From Anaerolineae bacterium (GTDB lineage: Bacteria > Chloroflexota > Anaerolineae > Aggregatilineales > UBA2796), in NCBI GenBank assembly GCA_019637555.1, contig JAHBVK010000035.1, positions 1-64,000 of the forward strand: 64,000 nt of DNA, given 5' to 3'. Each line of letters starts with the position of its first letter. Position 1 is the stretch's first letter. Shown piece by piece: positions 26,613 through 35,363 of the stretch. A program made the translations under genes and the position numbers. The notes beneath the pieces are model-generated. The model saw nothing but the letters and a program-made list of their open reading frames with translations, ran no database searches and was not told the origin of the DNA.

Positions 26613-26887
26613 CTATGCACTGCGTTCACGCATATTGACATGCAAGATGCTGCGATCCAAAACGCCAGCGAAACCCAATGGTGGTGTCTCGGTATTGGCA
26701 AACCACGCAATCACGTTGAATGATGGCGTCAGATTTCCGAATTCATCTTCCAGTGAAAGCGTAACTGCTGCCTGAACACCGTCGAAGGCTTGTTTAGCAA
26801 TACCCGCTTAACCCAATCAAAATCGCTGAAAGTATTCGGCGGCGTTTGACCATACGGATGTGTCATACGGATTCTTGAGCTGCTCAT
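26613..26887 (-). pseudogene. Frameshifted remnant gene
   Basis: The 348-bp gap between the aldo/keto reductase and phosphoesterase genes holds a broken minus-strand gene. One frame begins with an ATG at 26887 and reads MSSSRIRMTHPYGQTPP then FSDFDWVKRVLLNK. A second frame continues from about 26800 as AFDGVQAAVTLSLEDEFG, NLTPSFNVIAWFANTE and LGFAGVLDRSILHVN to a TAG at 26613. Neither frame is open throughout, and a shift near 26796-26808 joins them. The protein-like composition of both halves suggests decay of a ~90-residue gene or a larger deleted one. I do not recognise the family. Confidence 0.5.
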
Positions 26888-26939
26888 CACATTGAACACT
26901 CCATCGACTCACCTTACACTGTAGGATTACACGACTTCA

Positions 26940-27719
26940 ATGACAACACTCCACCTCATCGGTGACATACACGGGCAGTATGACAAACTGCATGATTTGC
27001 TCTTAGCAGCCAAGTTGATCAATAACGGGAGCAGTTGGATTGGCGGCGATGCCAAGCTCTGCTTCCTTGGCGATTATATGGATCGCGGACCCGACGGTAT
27101 CGACTGCATTGATCTGATTATGGCGCTGCAAGAGGACGCTCCCAACGCGGGCGGGGAAGTGTTAGCACTGCTGGGAAATCATGATGTGATGATTCTCGCT
27201 GCTCATCTCTTGGGTGGTGATTTCCACGCGAAGTGGGAACGCGTTGGAGGTATGCGTCAGGATATGCGACGGCTAAACCGTGTGCATGTCGAGTGGCTGC
27301 GCCGCCGTCCGGCAATGGTCTTACTCGATGAGGTGCTGATCTGTCACGCGGACTCGCTACTGTACTACGATTATGGCGTCACCATCGAGCAAGTCAACGA
27401 AGAGATTGAAGCTCTGCTGTATTCCAAAGACCCCGACGAATGGGATTGGTTGCTTGACCAGTTCGCGGATCGTTTCGCTTTCTGGGACGCCGAGGATGAT
27501 GTACTGGGAGTAGCGGCAGCCAAATCATTCCTGGATTCCTTTGGCGGCAGCCAGATCGTTCATGGTCACACGCCGATCTCCAAGATGATCGATGCGCCAC
27601 CACGCATGATCAATCGTGCGCTGATTTACGACCAAGATCGTTGTGTTAATGTAGATGCGGGGATGTATCTTGGCGCGCCGGGGTTTGTCCACAGCATTAC
27701 GCTGGCAGAACGACAGTGA
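26940..27719 (+). CDS. Calcineurin-like metallophosphoesterase
   Basis: A 259-residue metallophosphoesterase with the complete metal motifs: GDIHGQYD near residue 8, GDYMDRGPDG near 43, GNHD near 80 and HGHTP near 205. The HGQYD and DRGPDG patterns place it with serine/threonine protein phosphatases of the PPP type and diadenosine tetraphosphatases. It could oppose the Ser/Thr kinase at 9907-12294 or hydrolyse dinucleotides; sequence alone cannot decide. Its last 23 bases overlap the end of the convergent kinase gene at 27697. Confidence 0.9.
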   Translation: MTTLHLIGDIHGQYDKLHDLLLAAKLINNGSSWIGGDAKLCFLGDYMDRGPDGIDCIDLIMALQEDAPNAGGEVLALLGNHDVMILAAHLLGGDFHAKWERVGGMRQDMRRLNRVHVEWLRRRPAMVLLDEVLICHADSLLYYDYGVTIEQVNEEIEALLYSKDPDEWDWLLDQFADRFAFWDAEDDVLGVAAAKSFLDSFGGSQIVHGHTPISKMIDAPPRMINRALIYDQDRCVNVDAGMYLGAPGFVHSITLAERQ

Positions 27720-28878
27720 AGGTGCTGCCTTTGCCGATCTGACTCTGCACTTCGATGCGCCCTTGATGCAGCTCAGTGATCAACTTGGCGATGACCAATC
27801 CTAAGCCGGTGCCTGTCTGATCGCGGTGGGCGACGGAGCGCACACGGTAGAACTTCTCGAAAAGGTGAGGCAAATCATCTTCGGCAATGCCCGGTCCCGT
27901 ATCGCGCACGCTGATATGCACCCCGTCGCGTTCCAGTACGGCAACCAACTCCACCATACCCTGTGGATCGGTATATTTGATGGCATTAGAGAGTAAGTTT
28001 TCTAGCACTTGCGCGAAGCGATCCGGCGCGATGGCAACTTGAAAATCGTAAGGCGGTGGCGTGAACTTCAGCGTGATCTGCTTCTCCGCCGCCATGTGGT
28101 TGAAGTCGTTCAGGCGTTTCTCAAGATAGGGGATCAGCCATGTCAATTCGCGGTTGAGTGTCAGTGTGCCCTCAACCAGCACCAGATCGAGCAGATCATG
28201 GATCATCCCGCGCATTTTGTCCGCACTGCTGCCTATCAATTGAAAGCCACTAAGTGCCTTATCATCGGATTGGATAGCGTTCCACAGAGTCAGTTTGAGA
28301 ATGCCCAGCCCACTGATGATCGCACTTAGAGGATTTTTGAGATCGTGCGAGACCACTTGCAGCATGTTGTCTTTGACGGTGTTCATCCGCCTATAGTGCT
28401 CGACCTCGTTGCGGTGTAATGCCTCGATCTCGCGCTGCTTACGGCGCAAATCAACATGCGTGCGGATTCGTGCTACCAGTTCGATGCGGTGGAATGGCTT
28501 GGTAATGTAATCAACGCCGCCGACCTGAAAGCCATTCATTTTCACAGTCACATCGTCAATGGCGCTGACGAACATCACGGGGATTTCCTTCAGCTTATCA
28601 TCTGCCTTCATGCGTGAGCACATCTGATAGCCGTCCATGCCCGGCATGTTCACGTCTAGCAGCACCAGATCAACGACGGCGGCAATGTCCTGAAGCAGTT
28701 TTAATGCCGATTCGCCACTGTACGCCTTAAAGACTTTGAATCCTTCGGCGGCGAGCGCGATGTTCAGTAGATCAGCGTTGCTCGGTTGGTCATCAACCAC
28801 AAGGATACCGGCACGCGAATCGCTTTTGTTAACTTCCGATCCCACGCTGACTTTTCCTGAATGATTAGGCGGCGTCAC
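27697..28878 (-). CDS. Receiver-histidine kinase hybrid
   Basis: A 393-residue cytoplasmic protein with a receiver first and a kinase second. The receiver (~22-140) has VVDDQPSN, the phospho-acceptor Asp in LLDVNMPGMDG and Lys in YITKPF. The kinase core follows with the H-box VSHDLKNPL, LLSNAIKYT, DTGPGIAED and GTGLGLVI. This reversed order is seen in response-regulator-controlled kinases that receive phosphate from another kinase. A GTG at 28878 lacks a ribosome-binding site. A GTG at 28845 preceded by AGGAAA is a plausible alternative. No partner regulator is adjacent. Confidence 0.92.
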   Translation of the reverse strand: MTPPNHSGKVSVGSEVNKSDSRAGILVVDDQPSNADLLNIALAAEGFKVFKAYSGESALKLLQDIAAVVDLVLLDVNMPGMDGYQMCSRMKADDKLKEIPVMFVSAIDDVTVKMNGFQVGGVDYITKPFHRIELVARIRTHVDLRRKQREIEALHRNEVEHYRRMNTVKDNMLQVVSHDLKNPLSAIISGLGILKLTLWNAIQSDDKALSGFQLIGSSADKMRGMIHDLLDLVLVEGTLTLNRELTWLIPYLEKRLNDFNHMAAEKQITLKFTPPPYDFQVAIAPDRFAQVLENLLSNAIKYTDPQGMVELVAVLERDGVHISVRDTGPGIAEDDLPHLFEKFYRVRSVAHRDQTGTGLGLVIAKLITELHQGRIEVQSQIGKGSTFTVVLPA

Positions 28879-29039
28879 AGAGGATGGCGTCTAATTGTAA
28901 TTCAACCAATCTCAAACGCAAAATAAACTTTAGCTCATTATTCTGTAGATTTCTACAAACTTCGTAAATTTTTCTAGACGCTTTTTTTTCGTTACAATCA
29001 GTAGACACAAACGTTCTATGATCTGCTGGTTAACTGACG

Positions 29040-30929
29040 ATGGCGTTAGCACCTTTTACCCCGTCCGAGCATATTGCGTCGATCCTCAGAAATTTGCCGC
29101 ATAAACCCGGCTGCTACCTGATGAGGGATGCCGAGAAAACCATCATTTACGTTGGTAAGGCGATTGATCTGCGTAACCGCGTACGCAGCTATTTTGATAA
29201 TAGCGTATATGATCCAAAAACGCTTCGTCTTCGTGAACATGTCGTCGATATTGAGTTCATTGTGCTGCCTACAGAGATTGAGGCGCTGCACACCGAATAT
29301 CAACTGATTCAGAAGCACAAGCCGCGCTTTAACATCCGGCTCAAAGACGACAAGCAGTATCCCTACATCGCCGTCCGCTGGGCGCAAGATTTCCCCCGCG
29401 TGGAATTAACACGGCGAATGGAACAGGATGGTACGCGCTACTTCGGTCCGTACACCTCGGCATGGGCGGTGCGGGAAACACTGGATGCACTGCGGCGGGC
29501 ATTCCCGTATCTCACCTGTGATCGCGTGATCACAGGCAAAGACCCGCGCGCCTGCCTCTATTACGACATTAAGCTGTGCAACGGTCCTTGTATTGGCGCG
29601 GTCAATCGAGATGAGTATCGCACCGGAATCAAGAATCTGATGGATTTTCTGGATGGGCGGAGCACGGGCATCATTGATCAGACCCGCTCAAAGATGGAAG
29701 CTGCCGCCGAAGACCTAAACTTCGAACGGGCGGCGGCGCTGCGCGACCAGTTACAGGCGATGGAGCGCATCGTCCAGCGGCAGCGCGTTGTCTTTCCAGT
29801 CAATGTTGATCAGGATGTGATCGCCTTCGCGCAGGATAAAAACGATGCCTGCGTACAGGTGATGTTCATTCGCGGCGGTAGATTGGTCGGACGCGAGTAT
29901 TTCCTACTGGAAGGCAGCGAGGATGCCAGCGACGCCGAAGTATTGAGCAGTTTCGTGCGCGAATTCTACGAAGATGCGGCGATGGTGCCGCCGGAACTGC
30001 TGCTGCCCAGCGAAGTTGAAGAAGCCAAACTGATCGAGCAGTGGTTGAAGGATAAGCGCGGCGGCAAGAAGGTGCAGATCACGGTGCCGAACAAAGGCAA
30101 CAAACGTGAACTTGTCCGCATCGCCAGCGACAACGCGCAGGAAACGCTGACCATGCTCAAGGCGCAGTGGGCGAGCGATACTAATAAGCAGACAGAGGCG
30201 ATGGATGAACTGCAAAAGGCGCTCAACCTGCCGCAACCTCCCAACCGCATCGAGTGCTTCGACATCAGCACGTTGCAGGGCACGCATACCGTTGCCAGCC
30301 GCGTTGTCTTTGTTAAAGGCGTGGCTCGTAAAAATGAGTATCGCAAATTCAATATCCGATCAGTGACCGAGGTGCTGGAACCGAACGACTTTGCCTCGAT
30401 GCGCGAAGCGCTGACCCGTCGTTTTCGCAATTACGCCGAAGCTATCCAGAACCCTGATGTAACTGTAGGCAAGAAAGATCAGGATGAGACATGGCGTTTG
30501 CTGCCTGATCTGCTGATTATTGATGGTGGCAAGGGTCAGCTTGGCATTGCTGTCGAGGTGCTGCAGCAGTTCTATCTGCTAGATAAAGTGCCGGTCGTTG
30601 GCTTGGCAAAGCAGTTTGAGGAATTGTTTGTGCCGGGGCAAGCGACCTCGATCATGCTGCCACGTCGTTCTCAAGCACTCTACCTGATCCAGCGCGTGCG
30701 CGATGAGGCACACCGTTTCGCAATTACCGCTAATCGTTCGCTGCGGAATAAAGCCGGACTGTCCAGCCGCCTTGAACAGATCAAGGGCGTGGGACCCGCC
30801 AAACGCAAGGCGCTGCTGAAGCACTTTGATCGAGACATTGACGCGATTAAAGCCGCTAGTATTGACGATCTGATGAAAGTGCCGGGCATTAGTCGACAGA
30901 TTGCCGAGATCATCAAGGCACAACTATAA
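29040..30929 (+). CDS. uvrC: Excinuclease ABC subunit C
   Basis: A 629-residue UvrC, which makes both incisions in nucleotide excision repair after UvrAB damage recognition. It has the N-terminal GIY-YIG nuclease (PGCYLMRDAEKTIIYVGKA, with Tyr and Arg of RNRVRSYF), the UVR/UvrB-binding segment (DLNFERAAALRDQL) near 225, the RNase-H-like C-terminal nuclease (ECFDISTLQG, IDGGKGQL) and tandem helix-hairpin-helix motifs at the end (IKGVGPAKRKALL and KVPGISRQIAEII). All domains are intact. An AT-rich upstream region contains TTACAAT near 28993. Confidence 0.97.
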   Translation: MALAPFTPSEHIASILRNLPHKPGCYLMRDAEKTIIYVGKAIDLRNRVRSYFDNSVYDPKTLRLREHVVDIEFIVLPTEIEALHTEYQLIQKHKPRFNIRLKDDKQYPYIAVRWAQDFPRVELTRRMEQDGTRYFGPYTSAWAVRETLDALRRAFPYLTCDRVITGKDPRACLYYDIKLCNGPCIGAVNRDEYRTGIKNLMDFLDGRSTGIIDQTRSKMEAAAEDLNFERAAALRDQLQAMERIVQRQRVVFPVNVDQDVIAFAQDKNDACVQVMFIRGGRLVGREYFLLEGSEDASDAEVLSSFVREFYEDAAMVPPELLLPSEVEEAKLIEQWLKDKRGGKKVQITVPNKGNKRELVRIASDNAQETLTMLKAQWASDTNKQTEAMDELQKALNLPQPPNRIECFDISTLQGTHTVASRVVFVKGVARKNEYRKFNIRSVTEVLEPNDFASMREALTRRFRNYAEAIQNPDVTVGKKDQDETWRLLPDLLIIDGGKGQLGIAVEVLQQFYLLDKVPVVGLAKQFEELFVPGQATSIMLPRRSQALYLIQRVRDEAHRFAITANRSLRNKAGLSSRLEQIKGVGPAKRKALLKHFDRDIDAIKAASIDDLMKVPGISRQIAEIIKAQL

Positions 30930-31111
30930 TCGCTTGTCCTAAATCCGCATTACCATCGGATTCCCGCTGCTCATTGCCATCTCAAACCTGATCGATTCCT
31001 AGACTTTCCCTATCTGCCCAATTAGACTGTCGTCAGACAAAAAAACTCCCATAACGTTTATTTTTAGATATTTTAACGTTACGACGTTACCGGTCACGCG
31101 AGGACGGATTC

Positions 31112-33112
31112 TTGTTCGCAGAATCGTGGCAAATCGCGCTATTGGTTATCGGCACGACGATCTGCGCCATTCTCAGTCGCTTTACATGGTTGAACCAATC
31201 CGAGAATGAGCCAGCCGTACGCTATTTCTCCCTCTACATGGGGGTAGTAGCACTCCGATCCTTTTGCTTCCTGATGGCAACGGTTGCACCAGACGAGCTA
31301 ACCGCATTGCGCTGGCTGCAAGTTCGCTACCTTGTGGTCGCGCTGACGCCGGGGCTGTGGCTGCTGTTTGTGCTGTCGCTGCTACGCTTGCCTCAAGCAA
31401 ACTCCCGCTGGTTGACCACCTTTTTGGTCCTAGTTGTGCCAATCCTGCGCACCGCGTTAGCGTTAACCAATGACCTGCACGGCTTGTTGTGGTCACTTGA
31501 TATACCGAACAACGGTCTGCTCTCCCTGTTGAACCAGACACGGATCGTTTACGAACCGATTGGCAATCTTTTCAGCCTGTACAGTCCGGTGATCTTTGCG
31601 ATCTCGCTGCTGCTGCTGGTGCAAGCTGCTATGCATTTGAACGGTATACAGCGTATCCGCTTGATCATCGTCATCCTCTCAACGCTGCCTTTGATTGCCG
31701 CAGAAGGACTCGGATCGCTTTCAGGCTGGGCAACCAACCTAGTGAGCATCGCCTTTCCCATCAATGGAATCATTCTCGGTTACGGGATTATGCGTCTGCA
31801 CCTTTTGGGTATCCTTCCACTAGCACGCAACATCTATTTGCAGAATGCGCTGGACGCGGTGATCGTCACGGATCATTCGGCACGAATCATTGATGTCAAT
31901 CGCGCTGGCTGCGAACTTGCGAAACAGGAATCGCATCAGTTATTGGGGCAAAAGGTTGATCAAGCGTTCCCTCTGCTGCCGTCGAGTGTGAGACGCATGC
32001 TTTCGCGCAAGGGAGAACAGCAGCAGCTTCAAACGGAAATACATCTCGCTGATGGCGGCAAAGATGAATTCTACGAGGTGCAGACTTATCCGCTTACCGG
32101 GCGTGGCAATAAACCACAAGCAACCGTAATCAAACTACACAACATTACAGAACAGCGCCAGATTGAGATGCAGTTGAGGCGGCAGAATGAAAGTCTCCGC
32201 AGCATGAACGATGAACTAACGCTGGCGTGGCGCCTAGCTGAAGAAGCAGATCGCACCAAAGGGCAATTTCTGGCAACCATCAGCCACGAATTACGCACGC
32301 CACTGCATATTATGCTGGGTTTCACCGAGTTATTGGTGCAGGAAAATGCCGCCGAAGTAAGCGCCAATCCCATTGATCACAACACGCGGCGTCAGGACTA
32401 TCTGGAACGTGTGCTGCTGAGTGGCAAGCACCTGCTGACCATGATCAACGGGTTGCTCGACTTGTCACAGTCGCGCAATGGCGAAGTGTTGGTGACCAAC
32501 GCTCCTTTTGATATGATGCAATGGTTCAATATGGTGGCGCAAGAAGGAGAGAAACAAGCGCGAGAAAAAGGGTTGGGATTTGAACGACGTCTCGATACTA
32601 ATCTGGGTACAACCATTTACGGTGATCGTAAACGCCTGACCGAGATCGTAGACCACTTGCTCTCTAACGCCATCAAATTTACCGAGCATGGTACCGTCAC
32701 ATTGGAGGCACGTCAGGTGATGCCCGGCACCTGGATCATTCAGGTCATCGATACCGGCATTGGCATTCCCAAAGATCAACAAGAGCTGATCTTTCAGACC
32801 TTCCGGCAGGTCGATGGCAGCAGCACACGTCGGTACGGTGGCTTAGGTGTGGGTCTTTCGCTTGTGCGCCGACTTGCGCTGCTGATGGGCGGGCAGATCA
32901 ACCTCCAGAGCGAGGAGGGGCGTGGCAGTACCTTCACCATCATCCTGCCGCTGATCACGCCGGAAAATCTTCGGCACGAGCCAACAGCTTCTTCCTCTAG
33001 CAAGACGACGACCTCCACTACAGCGGCGGTTATCGTTGAGTCGGATATAAAGCCAAAGGTAGAGGACACGCAATCGCCATCAGTTAGTGTTACTGCCTCA
33101 CGGCAGAGATGA
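31112..33112 (+). CDS. 7TM-PAS histidine kinase
   Basis: A 666-residue membrane sensor kinase. Seven hydrophobic segments in the first ~225 residues match the N-terminal seven-helix region found in many histidine kinases. A PAS domain (~235-355; DAVIVTDHSARIIDVN) and coiled coil lead to the H-box ISHELRTPLHIM near 391. The ATPase domain has LLSNAIKFTE, DTGIGIPKD and GVGLSLVRRL. A ~50-residue Ser/Thr-rich tail follows. The TTG start at 31112 has AGGA seven bases upstream. The single-receiver gene 84 bp downstream is its likely partner. Confidence 0.93.
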   Translation: MFAESWQIALLVIGTTICAILSRFTWLNQSENEPAVRYFSLYMGVVALRSFCFLMATVAPDELTALRWLQVRYLVVALTPGLWLLFVLSLLRLPQANSRWLTTFLVLVVPILRTALALTNDLHGLLWSLDIPNNGLLSLLNQTRIVYEPIGNLFSLYSPVIFAISLLLLVQAAMHLNGIQRIRLIIVILSTLPLIAAEGLGSLSGWATNLVSIAFPINGIILGYGIMRLHLLGILPLARNIYLQNALDAVIVTDHSARIIDVNRAGCELAKQESHQLLGQKVDQAFPLLPSSVRRMLSRKGEQQQLQTEIHLADGGKDEFYEVQTYPLTGRGNKPQATVIKLHNITEQRQIEMQLRRQNESLRSMNDELTLAWRLAEEADRTKGQFLATISHELRTPLHIMLGFTELLVQENAAEVSANPIDHNTRRQDYLERVLLSGKHLLTMINGLLDLSQSRNGEVLVTNAPFDMMQWFNMVAQEGEKQAREKGLGFERRLDTNLGTTIYGDRKRLTEIVDHLLSNAIKFTEHGTVTLEARQVMPGTWIIQVIDTGIGIPKDQQELIFQTFRQVDGSSTRRYGGLGVGLSLVRRLALLMGGQINLQSEEGRGSTFTIILPLITPENLRHEPTASSSSKTTTSTTAAVIVESDIKPKVEDTQSPSVSVTASRQR

Positions 33113-33196
33113 AAATACTGCCGTAACACGGTAGCATCATCGCGCTTACACTACACTCCCACCGCTACTTCACTGATAATTGAGAGGATTCGTGCC

Positions 33197-33592
33197 TTGA
33201 AGAAGCTAGACAGCGCGCATCCAACATGGCGCGCGATTGCTGCCGACGATGATGAGAGTAGTTTGCTGTTAGTTTGTGCTGCGCTAGATCTGTTCGCGGT
33301 TGCTGTTTATGAAGCCAGAAACGGATTGGAAGTCTTAGAACTGCTGACCAAAATTGTGCCGCCAACTTTCATTCTGCTTGACATCTCCATGCCCAAACTG
33401 GATGGCTGGGAGACGTTGGAACAGATCAAAGCCACGCCCGCATGGTCGAACATTCCCGTCATTGCACTGACCGCCTATGCCCTCGATTCAGAACGAGAAC
33501 GCGCACACACTAGTGGCTTTAGCGCCTACTTGATCAAACCGCTGTCTCCATCAGCTCTGATCGCAGAGATTGAACGAATCGTGCGGGAGTGA
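33197..33592 (+). CDS. Single-domain response regulator
   Basis: A 131-residue stand-alone receiver (CheY/DivK/Spo0F type) without an output domain. The acidic pocket is in AADDDES, the phospho-acceptor Asp in LLDISMPKLDG, the conserved Thr in ALTAYA and Lys in LIKPLS. The TTG start at 33197 is supported by GAGAGGA eight bases upstream; no ATG precedes the conserved region. It probably receives phosphate from the 7TM kinase just upstream and passes it on or acts by protein contact. It ends next to the convergent Kelch gene. Confidence 0.9.
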   Translation: MKKLDSAHPTWRAIAADDDESSLLLVCAALDLFAVAVYEARNGLEVLELLTKIVPPTFILLDISMPKLDGWETLEQIKATPAWSNIPVIALTAYALDSERERAHTSGFSAYLIKPLSPSALIAEIERIVRE

Positions 33593-33594
33593 TT

Positions 33595-34659
33595 TCACTG
33601 TTCACTCGCCGTTGCCTGATACACCCATAAGTCGTTGAGATCGCCTGTCTCGCCCAGACCACCGAATAACACGATCTGTTGCCGGACAGAATCCCATGCG
33701 GCATCGTGGCTGCTGCGCGGTCTGGGCGCGGAGTCACTTGCGGACTCGGAAAGCTGCCAACTACCCGTCAGCGGATCGAGCCGCCACAAATCTCCGTAGA
33801 ATATGCCGCCAGCACCGCGACCACCGTACAGCCACACCCTGCCTGCTGAATCCGCCATCAACGCCGGATTGGAACGGGCAGCGGGGCTATCGCCTTGCGT
33901 TTGCAATTCTGTCCATACGCCAGAATCTAGGTCGAACGACCATGTATCACCTTGCGGGCAGGGACCAAAACCAGATGAACAGCCACCGAACAAGATCATT
34001 GTGCCTGTTGAGGTAGCATAGGCGGCTTCGTGCAGACATCGCTTCAGGGGGCGTATCGTCGGCGAAATATCTGACCACAGCGATGTTTTGAGGTCGAGCG
34101 CGAAGGTATCATCGAAGCGTCCAGCGGCGAAACCGTGCGAAATGATCAGTCGATCCAACTGAGGATCAAACACTGCCGAGGTGCCGTAGCGAGCAATTGG
34201 CGCTGTCCCCTGTGTCTCTAATCTCGTCCAAGTTTCCGTCGCCAGATCAAATGACCACACATCATTGAATAAGCCGCTGGCTTGCCCGGCAAATAACAAA
34301 ATGCGTTCGCGTGTAGTATCCCAAGCGGCCGCTGCGCCAAATCTCGCTTGTGGTGCTACTGCGGTCATTATCTCACGCCACGCATTGACATTGACATCAA
34401 ACAACCACGTATCATCGTAGATTGTGCCGTTGTTCGTCCTGCCTCCGAAAAGCATTAGTTTGCCGGATTCGCCCGCTGCTATGAGCACATGATCATGACG
34501 CGGTGCAGGTGCATTCTCGGTGACGATCTGCTGCCATCTAGATGACGGCGCTGCTTGTGCATGAACAGTGATAAGCGCCGTCGCTTGCCAGCTTGCTGTG
34601 ACCAGCAACATGATCAAGCCTAGCCTCAGGTGGCGTCTGAGCGAAGCGGGGATACTCAC
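33595..34659 (-). CDS. Secreted Kelch-repeat protein
   Basis: A 354-residue exported beta-propeller. The signal peptide spans about residues 1-35 (LGLIMLLVTASW, cleavage near AQA). Five to six Kelch repeats follow, each with the LFGG...W.FD pattern, for example KLMLFGGRTN, DTWLFDV, DVWSFDLAT and DLWRLDP. Kelch propellers bind ligands or proteins at the cell surface; no catalytic residues are evident. The GTG start at 34659 has a strong GGAGG seven bases upstream. No functional partner is obvious; the Met-rich secreted protein is the next gene upstream on the same strand. Confidence 0.87.
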   Translation of the reverse strand: MSIPASLRRHLRLGLIMLLVTASWQATALITVHAQAAPSSRWQQIVTENAPAPRHDHVLIAAGESGKLMLFGGRTNNGTIYDDTWLFDVNVNAWREIMTAVAPQARFGAAAAWDTTRERILLFAGQASGLFNDVWSFDLATETWTRLETQGTAPIARYGTSAVFDPQLDRLIISHGFAAGRFDDTFALDLKTSLWSDISPTIRPLKRCLHEAAYATSTGTMILFGGCSSGFGPCPQGDTWSFDLDSGVWTELQTQGDSPAARSNPALMADSAGRVWLYGGRGAGGIFYGDLWRLDPLTGSWQLSESASDSAPRPRSSHDAAWDSVRQQIVLFGGLGETGDLNDLWVYQATASEQ

Positions 34660-34718
34660 AGTACATCCTCCTCGTTGGGCGAACTAACACGTTCTTACGA
34701 CCAAAGCTTAAGCATCGT

Positions 34719-34784
34719 AACATCCTCATCTCACCGCTGCTCCGCCAAACTTGCATTGTGGAGCAGTGTGGGGATGAGGATGTT
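34719..34784. terminator. Long two-part stem-loop after the Met-rich gene
   Basis: AACATCCTCATC (34719-34730) pairs with GATGAGGATGTT (34773-34784), and CTGCTCC (34737-34743) with GGAGCAG (34760-34766) inside it. It lies between the Met-rich gene and the Kelch gene on the same strand. There is no U tract, so termination is only a possibility. Confidence 0.5.
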
Positions 34785-34806
34785 GCAGTGAACCCTGTGA
34801 ACGAAA

Positions 34807-35250
34807 TTACTTCATCATGCCTGTGAAACTAGTGTACAAGAAGGCTTCGATCTCGGCACGCAGGGCTGTACAGGCGGCATTCTCACCCTGAACTACACCC
34901 GGCGAGAGCTGCATCATGTCGCCGCCCATCATAGCATCGGGGGTAGCCATCATCGCATCTGGCGTGCCCGCCATCATGCTATCAGGTGTGCTTTCCATCA
35001 TACCGCCGTCCATTGACGCCATCATTGCATCGAACAGCGGCTTGTACTGACCTTTCTCGATAGTAGATACATCGGTCATGGAGTGGAAACCGTAATCATG
35101 TTCTGCAACATAAAGGAGCGTGATCAGCGTCGAGTCGCAAACGATTGCGCTGTCCATTGATTGTGCTTGCGTGGTCTGCGGCAGGGCGACCACCCCGATC
35201 AAAGCAACCAGCGCCAGAATCATACACATAGTAGCCAAACGGATTCGCAT
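34807..35250 (-). CDS. Secreted methionine-rich protein
   Basis: A 147-residue exported protein. The signal peptide is residues 1-29 (MRIRLATMCMILALVALIG, cleavage after AQA). Two Cys (CDS near 38 and CTAL near 127) could form a disulphide. The middle carries a Met-rich repeat, with TPDSMMAG, TPDAMMA and TPDAMMGG in tandem and 16 Met within about 45 residues. Similar MxxM-rich stretches bind Cu(I) in periplasmic copper proteins, so metal binding is a reasonable hypothesis but is not shown here. It lies just downstream of an OmpR/HAMP two-component pair on the same strand. Confidence 0.75.
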   Translation of the reverse strand: MRIRLATMCMILALVALIGVVALPQTTQAQSMDSAIVCDSTLITLLYVAEHDYGFHSMTDVSTIEKGQYKPLFDAMMASMDGGMMESTPDSMMAGTPDAMMATPDAMMGGDMMQLSPGVVQGENAACTALRAEIEAFLYTSFTGMMK

Positions 35251-35363
35251 AGTATTAACTCCCTTGCTTCGCGCAACAACTAGAAAAAATGACGATGATC
35301 TGAGCGTAGCGGGGAGTTCTAACGAAACTATGAACGCTTTATTACGGCAAAATTACGAGTTTA

